Assembly: GCA_015200345.1 (NCBI GenBank)
Contig: CP054187.1
Span: 480,470-544,469 of the forward strand
Reading direction: 5' to 3'
DNA: 64,000 bases
Origin: Planctomycetia bacterium
GTDB taxonomy: Bacteria; Planctomycetota; Phycisphaerae; UBA1845; UTPLA1
Part shown: in pieces, positions 1 to 8,366 of the stretch
Layout: every line of letters starts with the position of its first letter
Numbering within the stretch: the stretch's first letter is position 1
Translations under genes and position numbers: made by a program
The notes under the pieces: model-generated
What the model was told of the DNA's origin: nothing
What the model saw: only the letters and a program-made list of their open reading frames with translations
The model's database searches: none

Positions 1-1392
1 GCCGCCGACATCCCGCCAACCCTGCTTCGCGTTCCATCGGGCGATCCCGTTGACGGTCAAACCACCCGCCGTCGAGAAGTACCCACCAACGTACACATCG
101 CCATCAAACGACGCGATCGAAAACGGAATGCCGGACAGCCCGCTGCCCAAGGTGTGAAAGTTCTGCCCGTCGAAACGGACAATCCGATTCGCATCGATAT
201 CCCCGGCGCTCAAGAACGCACCACCCATGTAGAGGTCGTTTTCATGGACACCTGCGGTCTGCACAAAGTCGTTCATGCCTCGACCCAGCCGCTGCCATGC
301 GCCGGATTCGAAGTCAAACGTGGCCACGTTGACGCCCGGAATCTGAAACCGGCCGCCAAGAACCAGGCGACCCTCGAATACAGCAAGTGCTGAAAACGAT
401 GCTGAACCGAAAGATCCACCGAAGACACCGTTGGGCAGTAAACTCCACGCTGCCCCGTCCCAGGCGGAGATTCCCGGTGAAGGTGTGGAGCCGGCGGCAA
501 TCAGCTTGTTCTCGAACACGGTAAGCGCGTTGATCATATGAGACGTGCCGCTGCCTATCGAAGACCAAGCCGCGCCGTCCCATTTTGCAATATTTCCCAC
601 TGGAACGCCGCCTGCCAATGTCATGCTTCCGCCGGCGACTAACGAGCCGTCGTACTCAACCAGTGCTCGCGGCGTCGTGTTTAAGCCGCTGCCCAGGGCC
701 GACCAGGATGTGCCATTCCAACGTGCAATCCGCGATGCGGACACACCTCCAGCGGTGGTAAAGTCGCCTCCAACGAACAACTCACCGTTCATAACCAAGA
801 GACTCAAGACTCGATTGCCTAATCCCGATCCAAGGGATTGCCAAGCGGTGCCGTTCCAGCGTGCGATGCGATTGAGCGATGTTACTTCGTCCCATGTGGC
901 GGTGAAATCACCGCCAGCTATAAGTTCTCCATTGAACAACGCTAGGACACGGACTTGATTATTGAATCCATTGCCTAGCGGAAGCCATTGTGAGCCGTCC
1001 CAAAACGCGATTCGTTGAATACCGCCGCCCGGCTGAAAATTTCCACCGGCTATGAGTTGTCCTTTATACACAGCCGTGCAATTAACTTGGCCCGAGCCCG
1101 AATTGCCACCCAATCCACCCGAGAAAGAGTACCAGCCATTACTACACCATGCTCCTATATTGTTGGATACCTTGTTTCCGACAACGGTGAAGTTTCCAGC
1201 TAGGAACAATTTTGGCGGGACGGGACCTGCATCATCCGGGTCCCAAGTCATGAGCGAAACAACTCGCCCGGAACTGCCCTCCAGTCCTGGCAGTTCATTC
1301 CCGCCTTGCCAATCAAAGGTGCACTGGGCAGCAGCTTTGCAATTCCACATAAGCGCAAGCGCGAGGGCCCACACAATCGAACGAGCTCGCAT
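1..1392 (-). CDS. Secreted repeat protein (Kelch/beta-propeller-like), C-terminus beyond the window
   Basis: The frame stays open from the ATG at 1392 to the left edge (464 codons), so the gene is 3'-truncated by the window. AAGGAG at 1400-1405 sits 7 bases before this ATG; a second ATG at 1397 is too close to the site and in another frame. The N-terminus (MRARSIVWALALALMW, then AAAQC) is a signal peptide. The rest is roughly eight repeats of about 50 residues, each with a pattern like IARWNGTAWQSLGSG followed by a hydrophobic strand (VLSLLVMNGELFVGGDF). Such G-G-x-F and W-x-x-LGSG repeats are typical of secreted beta-propeller or delta-60-like proteins in Planctomycetota. It lies 27 bases downstream of the pectate-lyase-like gene on the same strand, probably one transcript. 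The role is unknown; an extracellular binding or structural protein is likely. Confidence 0.75.
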   Translation of the reverse strand, partial: MRARSIVWALALALMWNCKAAAQCTFDWQGGNELPGLEGSSGRVVSLMTWDPDDAGPVPPKLFLAGNFTVVGNKVSNNIGAWCSNGWYSFSGGLGGNSGSGQVNCTAVYKGQLIAGGNFQPGGGIQRIAFWDGSQWLPLGNGFNNQVRVLALFNGELIAGGDFTATWDEVTSLNRIARWNGTAWQSLGSGLGNRVLSLLVMNGELFVGGDFTTAGGVSASRIARWNGTSWSALGSGLNTTPRALVEYDGSLVAGGSMTLAGGVPVGNIAKWDGAAWSSIGSGTSHMINALTVFENKLIAAGSTPSPGISAWDGAAWSLLPNGVFGGSFGSASFSALAVFEGRLVLGGRFQIPGVNVATFDFESGAWQRLGRGMNDFVQTAGVHENDLYMGGAFLSAGDIDANRIVRFDGQNFHTLGSGLSGIPFSIASFDGDVYVGGYFSTAGGLTVNGIARWNAKQGWRDVGG

Positions 1393-1419
1393 TGCATGAC
1401 TCCTTGCCTGTTTTGGAAA

Positions 1420-3252
1420 TCACTCTGTTTTGGCCCGGAATACCCACGTAGTTCCGGTTGTGGGGCCGACGCTGGGGTCGTAGGCGCAGCCGTTGTACGA
1501 GTCAATTCGCCACGTGTAGAACTCACCGGGGATCAAATGGCCTTCCTGGAGGAACTGCGATGGGATTTCAAAGATCGCGAAATTCCCCTGGCCCACGCCG
1601 GCCACGTCGCCGACCAGCGCCGGGACGTCCTGGGTGATGGTTCCAACTTTCAGATAGACCTTGAAGAACTCCGTCTCGTCGGTTTGCTTCCATTTAAGGG
1701 TTGTCACGACAAGTTCTACATCGGGATTGCCGCTGTGCGCCGGCTCGGGGTCGGTGGCAAGGCCGGGCTTCAGGTTGTGTAGTGGGCCGAAATCCCACGG
1801 CCATAGACCCGAATCAATTGAGTTTTTCACTTCGTCGTCAAGCATATCAAGTGTAGGTGTCGCAAGTGGTAACCGGCAACCTGCCGAAGCCTTTACGGCA
1901 GCAAACACATGCTCTTCCATTCGTACGTCGTCGCTTACGTGATCATCGCTCGTCCACATTGACCAGGCGGATTCCTTTTCGAGCGAGCTTTCAAGATTCG
2001 TGGTGAACGAGCCGTTGCGCACAACTTTCCAAGTCAGGTCCCACTGGTTGTTGACGCTGTACGGCTCTTCCCAATGCGGCGTCTGATCGTAGGCGTCCCA
2101 GCGCTCGTAGCGATTGCCCGCGAGATGGAATTTCTCGTCGTTGGAGGGGACGTACACATTGCCACACGGTGCAGGGCAATAGTCCGTCGTCGTCGCGGCA
2201 CGTACCGGATCGCCAAACCGCGTGGTCCCATCGCCCCAGCCGCTGGGCCATTCCTTGGAGGAGCGGTACCAGTTGTGAAGGATGTTGATGCGCGGAGCCT
2301 GCGAACCGTTCCCCGACGCCATTTCGGTCATGTAAACGGCGTTGCCGACGACGTTGTTATAGAAATCAACGCGTTCCGGTCCGCTGAACAACATCTGCCG
2401 CATGAACGTACCGGCAATCAGGTTGTGGCAGAAGGTGATCCCCTCGTCCGCGGCGAAGGCCCCCACGCCGCCGCTGCCGATGCCGGCCTTGCAGTTCTCA
2501 TACACACCGCCCCCGATGATGCAATGCTGCACCGTCAGGTGGCAGACCGAGCCGTAAATCGCGAGGTTGTCATCCTGTGACGCACCGATCGAACAATGAT
2601 CGACGATGACGTTGTGCGTCACACGATACTCGCCGCCGATGGCCAGCGAGCGAGCACAATGGAACTTGCCGTGCGTGTTCACGCCGGATCGAAATCGCAG
2701 ATACCGCAGAATAACGTGACTGCTGTCCTTCACCGTGAACTGGTTTCCCGTGATGGTGATGCCGCCCTGCGGATAGTTCTGGCTGTACGGCGCGGTGCTG
2801 CCGTCGATCTTGACATAATGACCGCGCAAATCGAGCTGGGTGACCAGATTGATCTCGCCCGTCACATCAAACTCAATGAAACCTCCCGTGGGCAACGGCT
2901 GTTCGCCATTGAAACAATCGCCTTGATCCTCGGGATCGTGCTGGAGACAGCCGATTTCAAATGTCAGAATGTAGCGAAGCGTCCCATGCAGAGTTGATGG
3001 AACAGGCGTTTCGGTCGACGGGTAATACAGCGCTGGATCGTAGTCGGCTAGCGATGTCACGGTATAGGTCGGCAAGTTTACGGGGTAGTATGAAAACGCA
3101 TACCGGCCGTACCCCGTCGCGCCTGTAAACGCGAGATTCGGATTCTCGTCAAGCTCGGGGCAGGTAATTGTCCCCGCGTCCAGCCTGGTTGACGTTGAAA
3201 GCAGCATTGCAATTAAGAGAAAGAGAATGTGTGTGTGTGTGTGTGTGTGCAC
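1420..3252 (-). CDS. Secreted pectate-lyase-like beta-helix protein (PL1-like) with C-terminal Fn3-like domain
   Basis: As read, the frame opens with a GTG at 3252 and gives 610 residues. A run of HT dipeptides encoded by a CA microsatellite is followed by a hydrophobic core (ILFLLIAMLLSTS), a signal peptide. Residues about 30-330 resemble polysaccharide lyase family 1-type right-handed beta-helix proteins: GYGRYAF near the start, GGFIEFDVTGEINL, the strand HVILRYLRFRSG and VIVDHCSIGASQDDN. Residues about 510-610 look like a fibronectin III-type domain ending in FYTWRIDSYNGC. The GTG has no good ribosome site. The well-placed site serves an ATG at 3281 that is out of frame by 2; an internal ATG at 3207 (Met16) is another possible start but also lacks a site. 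Substrate and activity are not proven. A decayed paralogue lies at 16204-16840. Confidence 0.75.
   Translation of the reverse strand: MHTHTHTHILFLLIAMLLSTSTRLDAGTITCPELDENPNLAFTGATGYGRYAFSYYPVNLPTYTVTSLADYDPALYYPSTETPVPSTLHGTLRYILTFEIGCLQHDPEDQGDCFNGEQPLPTGGFIEFDVTGEINLVTQLDLRGHYVKIDGSTAPYSQNYPQGGITITGNQFTVKDSSHVILRYLRFRSGVNTHGKFHCARSLAIGGEYRVTHNVIVDHCSIGASQDDNLAIYGSVCHLTVQHCIIGGGVYENCKAGIGSGGVGAFAADEGITFCHNLIAGTFMRQMLFSGPERVDFYNNVVGNAVYMTEMASGNGSQAPRINILHNWYRSSKEWPSGWGDGTTRFGDPVRAATTTDYCPAPCGNVYVPSNDEKFHLAGNRYERWDAYDQTPHWEEPYSVNNQWDLTWKVVRNGSFTTNLESSLEKESAWSMWTSDDHVSDDVRMEEHVFAAVKASAGCRLPLATPTLDMLDDEVKNSIDSGLWPWDFGPLHNLKPGLATDPEPAHSGNPDVELVVTTLKWKQTDETEFFKVYLKVGTITQDVPALVGDVAGVGQGNFAIFEIPSQFLQEGHLIPGEFYTWRIDSYNGCAYDPSVGPTTGTTWVFRAKTE
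3228..3249. repeat. TG/CA dinucleotide microsatellite, 11 units, at the start of the lyase gene
   Basis: An uninterrupted alternating TG run of 22 bases occupies 3228-3249 and encodes the HTHTHTH stretch at the N-terminus of the pectate-lyase-like protein. Dinucleotide runs of this length are rare in GC-rich bacterial genomes and are prone to slippage. Its length sets whether the upstream ATG at 3281 is in frame with the signal peptide. Confidence 0.9.
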
Positions 3253-3278
3253 GGTTGTCTAAATTGCCCGTTATGAGT

Positions 3279-3295
3279 CATTCGGCTTCTCCTTT
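3279..3295 (-). promoter_or_regulatory. Strong ribosome site and ATG placed out of frame with the lyase
   Basis: On the minus strand AAAGGAG (3289-3295) is followed after 7 bases by ATG (3279-3281). The frame from this ATG reads MTHNGQFRQPCTHTHT and stops at 3213 after the microsatellite. From 3281 to the lyase Met16 codon at 3207 is 74 bases, so losing one TG unit (or gaining two) would join this ATG to the signal peptide and the rest of the lyase. Confidence 0.7.
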
Positions 3296-3909
3296 GCCCC
3301 CAAAGGTGACGTCCGGCCGTCCGCGAGCGACCGGCCCGAGGTCCTTCCAGCCGGCCCATGCCCATGCCCGCAGTGTAACCAAGCACCCCGCACACGTGCA
3401 AGAAATTTTGACAAAAAAATGAGTCTGCTTCGTCCCGATCTAAGCTGTCTCAATCGCGAGACAATCGACTTGCATCACGCCCCTGATCCAACCACGCACC
3501 CTGCTTTTTCAGCTTCTGCGGCACATGGGTTTCCGACACGAACGAAATACTCCTGGCCATCAGACTCTCAACTTCCACCTTGTTCGAGCAGGCAATGGAC
3601 GGGCAGCTTCAATTCGTCGTGCATGCGCCAAAGCATGCGACGCATGGCGCGGAACCTCCGGCCGGCAGCCCTTTGTGCCGGTGAGGTTGCGATCGGATGT
3701 CCGGATGTCCAATGATTCAGATGATCCGGGACATGGCGTGGTTCCGGTGAATTGTTCCACCAGCTAAACGAATCAATTAGATTTCCCGGAATACCTCATG
3801 CAGCGTGCGACGAAGGAAGAAAGACAGAGATCGCCCGACCGCTCAATCAATCGAAAAACGACCAATCCAAGCATGCAAAAACCGACCATTAACCACGGAT
3901 CGCGGCCCC
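3296..3909. other. Intergenic region with no recognisable gene
   Basis: About 600 bases upstream of the lyase and downstream of the STAS gene, which is read toward it. Short open frames exist on both strands but none has a credible start site, family resemblance or sensible composition. The lyase promoter should be here but no clear -35/-10 pair was found. Confidence 0.5.
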
Positions 3910-4248
3910 CTAATTGCTGATCCGCCCCAGCGCCTCATCCACCGAGGGCGACACGTCGAAGAAGCGGTCGAGCTTCGTCGTCTTCAGCACACCGTCCACA
4001 AACGGCGACAGCGCCGCAAGAATTACCTTTCCCCCCATCGAATTGGCCTGCGTCACGACGCGCACCAGATCCCCAATGCCCAGCGAACCGATGAAAGCCA
4101 CATGCGACAGATCGAGCACCAGCCGCATCTTGCCCTGGTCGAGCAGCTTCACCACCTCGTCCACGAGCAGCGACTTGTTGCCGCCGGTCAGGTCGCCGAA
4201 CGCCCGCACGACGGGAATCGCTCCATGATGTTGCACGTCGATCTGCAT
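3910..4248 (-). CDS. STAS-domain protein (anti-sigma factor antagonist type)
   Basis: 112 residues, a single STAS domain as in SpoIIAA/RsbV: an N-terminal strand pair (VQHHGAIPVVRAFGDL), LVLDLSHVAFIGSLGIGDL, then GGKVILAAL and VDGVLKTTKLDRFFDV. The loop FIGSLG corresponds to the segment that carries the phosphorylatable Ser in anti-sigma antagonists (usually D-S-S/T-G); the Ser is kept but the preceding Asp is Gly. Such proteins normally bind a serine-kinase anti-sigma factor; no partner kinase or phosphatase is in the window. The frame is open further upstream, but the ATG at 4248 matches the domain start and AAGGA lies at 4261-4265. It is third in a minus-strand series after the CII-like and lipoprotein-like genes, 23 bases after the latter. 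Confidence 0.85.
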   Translation of the reverse strand: MQIDVQHHGAIPVVRAFGDLTGGNKSLLVDEVVKLLDQGKMRLVLDLSHVAFIGSLGIGDLVRVVTQANSMGGKVILAALSPFVDGVLKTTKLDRFFDVSPSVDEALGRISN

Positions 4249-4271
4249 GATCGCACGAATTCCTTTGCTCG

Positions 4272-4706
4272 CTATCCACCGCCGCCGGATTTCGGTTCGG
4301 CGGTTTCCACCGTGGGCGGGGTGGGCTTCGGACCGGCGGTCGTGTCCTTCGGCCTCGAATCGCGCCGCGCGGACTCCCGTTCCTGTTGGGAGCGGTACCG
4401 CACGATGTTGCGACCGTCCTTCCAGCCCTGATCGTACCCCGATTTGTATTCCGGGTCCATCATCCACAGCCAAAGCCAGCCGCCGCTGTCGTCGAAGAGC
4501 GCGTTCTCGGCGTCGCGCTTGCCGTCTTTGTGGCCCCTGGCGTATTCACCTGATGAACGGCGCATCGTGCGATTTGTCTCGCGCTCACCGGGATCGCGTA
4601 GTTCGTTCTCGCTGCATGCGCCGCCGCACCACACCGCGAGGGAAATCCACGCGATGCGAGACCAACTCCATTGCGGCGTGCGGCGGCTGATCGTCCGGCG
4701 CTGCAT
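4272..4706 (-). CDS. Small secreted or lipoprotein-like protein, unknown function
   Basis: 144 residues from the ATG at 4706, which follows the stop of the upstream CII-like gene by one base (TAGCATG) with AAAGGGAAAG just upstream, so translation is probably coupled. The N-terminus is a basic stretch, a hydrophobic segment (IAWISLAVWCGGAC) and a Cys that could be lipidated, though the lipobox is imperfect. The middle is charged and has the pattern Y-x-x-G-x-x-x-G (GEYARGHKDG and YKSGYDQGWKDG), a motif that repeats twice. The C-terminus is a low-complexity PKPTPPT and poly-Gly tail. No family was recognised. An in-frame ATG at 4730 is possible but would overlap the upstream gene. Confidence 0.65.
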   Translation of the reverse strand: MQRRTISRRTPQWSWSRIAWISLAVWCGGACSENELRDPGERETNRTMRRSSGEYARGHKDGKRDAENALFDDSGGWLWLWMMDPEYKSGYDQGWKDGRNIVRYRSQQERESARRDSRPKDTTAGPKPTPPTVETAEPKSGGGG

Positions 4707-4707
4707 G

Positions 4708-5184
4708 CTACTTTCCCTTTCGCGGTGCATACCGGCCCGCTTCGCACGTCACGACAAAACTCTCCGCCATCGTCTTGAGCTGCTCCCATTCGGTTCGGAT
4801 CCGCTTGGATTCTTTGTCAGAGATCGCTCCGTCATCCGCCACCGCCCGGCTCACTTCGTTCAACAATTCACTGAAGCCCTGCACCAATTGCTGCGTCGAT
4901 TGAAGCAGGTCGGCGTCGATGTCTTTGAATCCCGCCGTGGGATTAAACACGAAAAAACCGCCAGCCTGCTGGCACAACCATGCAATCACTGGAATGTGCC
5001 CCGTCACGCGGACGATTTCGCGCACCCGGTCGAGCGGATTCTTCGCGCCGCTCGCGTCGGGGTCGTTCGGATCGGATTCCTCGCACCACTTATAGACCAG
5101 CGCGGTACTCAACTTCAGCTCGGCGGCGAGTGCCTTCACGCCGACCTTGTCCGCCGCTTCACGCAGCACTTCGTACGATTCCAT
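4708..5184 (-). CDS. CII-like DNA-binding regulator (phage regulatory CII family)
   Basis: 158 residues. Residues about 13-35 form a helix-turn-helix (GVKALAAELKLSTALVYKWC), followed by a region containing NPLDRVREIVRVTGH and an amphipathic C-terminal half, an arrangement seen in phage regulatory CII-type proteins and chromosomal relatives. AAGGAG at 5193-5198 is 8 bases before the ATG. It is first of a three-gene minus-strand set with the lipoprotein-like and STAS genes, and divergent from rsmA, so it may control its own operon. No other phage genes surround it, so this is probably a domesticated regulator and not a prophage remnant. Confidence 0.7.
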   Translation of the reverse strand: MESYEVLREAADKVGVKALAAELKLSTALVYKWCEESDPNDPDASGAKNPLDRVREIVRVTGHIPVIAWLCQQAGGFFVFNPTAGFKDIDADLLQSTQQLVQGFSELLNEVSRAVADDGAISDKESKRIRTEWEQLKTMAESFVVTCEAGRYAPRKGK

Positions 5185-5321
5185 CGAACAGACTCCTTCG
5201 CAGCCGAACGGGGCCGATTCATCGCTCGCCGCGTCCCGTGGCGGTCGGGATTATAATCGTCGCGCGGGTTGCCGGTCGAATCGCCGCCGGCCTCCCACCG
5301 CGAGGATCGGTAATACGAATG

Positions 5322-6230
5322 ATGTCTAAACAGGCCGATCCCTTTCAGACCCTGACCATGCTACGGGAGACGCTGGCGGCCGCCGGCCTCTCGCCGCGCA
5401 AGCTCTACGGTCAGCATTTCATGATCGACCGCAATCTGCTGGAGAAGCTCGTCGAGTCCGCCGAGCTGACCCGCAACGATGTGGTGCTGGAGGTCGGTGC
5501 AGGCACTGGAAGCCTGACCGGGCATCTCGCGCAGCGCGCCGGCCAAGTCATCGCCGTGGAAATCGACCAGCGATTGGCTCCGATCGCAGCGGACAAGCTG
5601 GCGGGATATGACAATGTGCAGTTGATCGTCGGCGACGCGCTGGCGCGCAAGTCACAGATCGCTCCCGACGTGCTGACCGCGCTTCGCGACGCACAGGCTT
5701 CCATTGGTGGTTCGATCAAACTCGTGGCGAACTTACCCTACGACATTGCGACGTCGCTGGTGATCGATCTGCTGATCGGCGAGCCGCAACTGGCGCGGCT
5801 CTGCTTCACGGTGCAGGACGAAGTCGCCCGGCGATTCCTCGGCAAGCCGGATACCGATGATTACGGCCCGGTGAGCATTCTGACGAATGTATTAACCATG
5901 GGCCGGCGCATCGCCAAGGCCCCGCCGCAGGCCTTCTGGCCCGAGCCGAAGGTGGACAGTGCGCTGGTGCGATTGGACGTGACGGCAAAGCCGGACGCGG
6001 CGCCGACCTTGACGCACGCGGAGCGCAGCGAATTCGCCTCGCTCGTGCGGCATTTCTTCCAATACCGCCGAAAAACAATCGGGGGAATCGCCCGCAAATC
6101 GCCGTGGGCGGTTCGATTGCCGGACGCGCTGGTGGATTTGAAAATCGATCTGAAGGCCCGGCCGGAGACGGTCTCGCCGCAACAGTGGCTCGCCTTGTTT
6201 CAATGTGTGGCGGAGCGAACAGCCGACTGA
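5322..6230 (+). CDS. rsmA: 16S rRNA (adenine1518-N6/adenine1519-N6) dimethyltransferase
   Basis: 302 residues from the second of two adjacent ATGs (5319 and 5322); GAGGAT lies at 5301-5306. The enzyme dimethylates two adjacent adenines near the 3' end of 16S rRNA using S-adenosylmethionine. Visible motifs: GQHFMIDRNLLEKLV at the N-terminus, SAM-binding EVGAGTGSLT at about residue 54, AVEIDQRL, the catalytic NLPYDIAT at about residue 137, then a C-terminal helical domain with FFQYRRKTIGG. Length is slightly above the 270-280 usual in the family. It is divergent from the CII-like gene. Confidence 0.95.
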   Translation: MSKQADPFQTLTMLRETLAAAGLSPRKLYGQHFMIDRNLLEKLVESAELTRNDVVLEVGAGTGSLTGHLAQRAGQVIAVEIDQRLAPIAADKLAGYDNVQLIVGDALARKSQIAPDVLTALRDAQASIGGSIKLVANLPYDIATSLVIDLLIGEPQLARLCFTVQDEVARRFLGKPDTDDYGPVSILTNVLTMGRRIAKAPPQAFWPEPKVDSALVRLDVTAKPDAAPTLTHAERSEFASLVRHFFQYRRKTIGGIARKSPWAVRLPDALVDLKIDLKARPETVSPQQWLALFQCVAERTAD

Positions 6231-6287
6231 CCGGGCCGACCGCCAAAAGCCACGACCATGCCGCCCTGATTCTCGCGCTCGAGCGGA

Positions 6288-8015
6288 TTACTGTTCGAAC
6301 TGTCGCACGGCGATCGGGCCGCGCTCGAGGCCGACGAAGTTCAGGAAGCGCTCAAGCGGCAACCGCGGGATTGACAGCTTTTCCGCACGGCGGACGGCCT
6401 CGTCGTACAGCTCGCGCTCGCTCATGGCCTTGCGCGTTCGCACGTCTTTCGTGACATCGACCTCGGGCGATTTGACAATCGTCGGGACGGCCGGAGCCGC
6501 GGGAGTCGGTGTGGGTTTATCTTCCGCCGCTTCATCGCCACTCGATTCCTCGCTGCCGGTTACGTCGTCGCCGCCCGAATCATCGGAATCGGCTGATTCA
6601 TCGCTCGACTCGCCGGCATCCGCGGACTCGTCGCTCGAAACGTCGTCGGACTCGGCCGAGTTGTCATCGCTGATTTCCGTAGCGGCCGACTCGTCGGTTT
6701 TCGCGCTGCCTGCATCATCGGCGGCTGCGCCGGGCGACAGCGTGTCCTCCGGCGGCGACGGCTCGGTGCCGAGCACGACGTAATCCGTTGACGCATCGAC
6801 GCGATCCACGATCTCGCCGCCGAAGCGCCTGATCAGCGCCTTGACCGCGTCAGCCCCGCGCAAATCAGGCGTGCCGTCGAAGTCCGTATCAAACCGGCCG
6901 ATCACGACAAACCGCTGTTTCTTGCTGCGGTCCCGGCTCAACACGATGTTTCCGACCTTGTCACCCTCAAGGATCGGATCATCCGGCGAGGGTACGCTGA
7001 TGACGCGACATTCGCTCGTCCGCTCGCCGACGCTGACAACTTCGATGAGCCCCTTGCCGCGCCCGTCGCTCGGAACCCGCGCCACCCCTGAATACACGGC
7101 AAACGTCAACCCGAGCACGACGCGATCGCGCCGCCCCAGGTCGATGTGAACCAGCGAATCACCCGGCAACGCACGAAGAATTGATCCGACCGGATTCCTC
7201 GCCACGGCCAATTCCTGTGCGCCCTCGGCGCCCGGACCGCGCAGCGACGCCAGCGCCGCCTTCTGTTCGTCCAGCAGCGCCTCGCGGTGCGAAAGCTCCT
7301 CGATCAGCTTGCGCCGCATCGACGCCGTGTCCCGCCGCATCGCGTCCAACTCGTCGCGCTTTTCGCCGATCTGCGCCGCCAGCTTTTCCACCTCGCTGGA
7401 CTTGGTCTTCTCGTATTCGCTCTTGGCGTTCTGGAGATCCTCGACCTTCGCGTTGATGGCCGCGAGCTGATCGCGAAGCTCCTTATCGATCGCTTCATTT
7501 CGGTCGAGCGCGCCCTTCAAATCGGCCAGCGCCTTCTCCTGCGCTGCTTCGGCCTTCTGACGCGCATCCTTCTCCCCCGCGTACAACTCGTGCAGGTTCT
7601 CGATGACTCCGACGGCGCCCAGGGCCGGGCTGACCTTGTCCGGCGAGTCGATCTTGCCTGCATCCACAATCTTCTTCAGCGCCGCGTCCAGCTTCGACAG
7701 CGCGACCGCGGGAGGATCGTTCTGATTCCCCGAAAGACGACCGCTGGCCATTTGCAGGGCGCGGTTCAATTCCCCGATGACGGATTTCCCGGAGGCCCCG
7801 GCATCGGGCACCAGTTGTCGTGCGACCGATTCATCGTTGCCCTTGGCGAGCTTGGCCTTGGCCGCCGTGGCCTGATCGGCCGCGGTCCGAAGCGATTCCT
7901 GATTCGTAAATTGCCAGATCGACAATCCGGCCATGATCGCGGCCACGACAATGGACACTACCATGCCGATCGTGGAAGCGTTCGACCCGCCACGTTGTGG
8001 GGCGACACCCGCCAT
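6288..8015 (-). CDS. Membrane-anchored coiled-coil protein with acidic Ser/Asp/Glu-rich linker, unknown function
   Basis: 575 residues from the ATG at 8015, chosen because AGGAG (8022-8026) is 6 bases upstream; an ATG at 8030 has none. One transmembrane helix (GMVVSIVVAAIMAGLSIW) follows a short cytoplasmic N-terminus. Residues about 100-255 are a long charged coiled coil (KVEDLQNAKSEYEKTK, EKRDELDAMRRD). Residues about 270-400 form a compact domain containing RALPGDSLVHIDLGRRDRVV, LGLTFAVYSG and a strand-rich stretch ending VIGRFDTDFDG. Residues about 415-500 are extremely rich in S, D, E and A, and the C-terminal 65 residues are basic/helical. Planctomycete genomes carry similar conserved hypothetical proteins. 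It ends 58 bases after rsmA, which converges on it. Function unknown; a structural or envelope role is a guess. Confidence 0.75.
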   Translation of the reverse strand: MAGVAPQRGGSNASTIGMVVSIVVAAIMAGLSIWQFTNQESLRTAADQATAAKAKLAKGNDESVARQLVPDAGASGKSVIGELNRALQMASGRLSGNQNDPPAVALSKLDAALKKIVDAGKIDSPDKVSPALGAVGVIENLHELYAGEKDARQKAEAAQEKALADLKGALDRNEAIDKELRDQLAAINAKVEDLQNAKSEYEKTKSSEVEKLAAQIGEKRDELDAMRRDTASMRRKLIEELSHREALLDEQKAALASLRGPGAEGAQELAVARNPVGSILRALPGDSLVHIDLGRRDRVVLGLTFAVYSGVARVPSDGRGKGLIEVVSVGERTSECRVISVPSPDDPILEGDKVGNIVLSRDRSKKQRFVVIGRFDTDFDGTPDLRGADAVKALIRRFGGEIVDRVDASTDYVVLGTEPSPPEDTLSPGAAADDAGSAKTDESAATEISDDNSAESDDVSSDESADAGESSDESADSDDSGGDDVTGSEESSGDEAAEDKPTPTPAAPAVPTIVKSPEVDVTKDVRTRKAMSERELYDEAVRRAEKLSIPRLPLERFLNFVGLERGPIAVRQFEQ

Positions 8016-8366
8016 GGGCAACTCCTGCATTTGCGCCGTCTTTCGGCGTCTGAATCAGCCGGGCTTAACCTGCACGGCCCCCGTGGGATGGTAAGCAACC
8101 AGTTCGGTACTTCGCGTTCGGTGGGATTGAGTCCGGTATGTCCTTCCCGACATCACGCGGCACGAAGCACAATTAAGTATCTGCGAACCAAGGCCGAATG
8201 TCAACGTTCCTCCCCCAAACAACCGTCTCCCCGACCCCCTCCGTTTGCGTCCCGAAACCCTCGCGGTTAAAGGGTAAATCCGCACGCCCTTATGGGCCAT
8301 GCGCCGCGCGGCGCCGGCCCCGGCCTGCAAGAGACCCGGACCCGGTCCGAAAGACCCGGCCTCCCG
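8016..8366. other. Divergent intergenic region between the coiled-coil gene and polA
   Basis: About 350 bases separate the two divergent start codons. In-frame codons extend polA upstream to 8292, but the extra residues are Arg/Pro/Gly-rich and unlike any DNA polymerase N-terminus. No terminator, RNA gene or clear promoter was recognised. Confidence 0.5.

Noticed and set aside
545..958. Plus-strand frames in the first 1.4 kb
   Set aside because: The minus strand encodes a continuous repeat protein with a signal peptide and ribosome site; the plus frames lack both.
4708..5184. Prophage remnant signalled by the CII-like gene
   Set aside because: No integrase, structural or other phage gene nearby; neighbours are chromosomal (rsmA, STAS).
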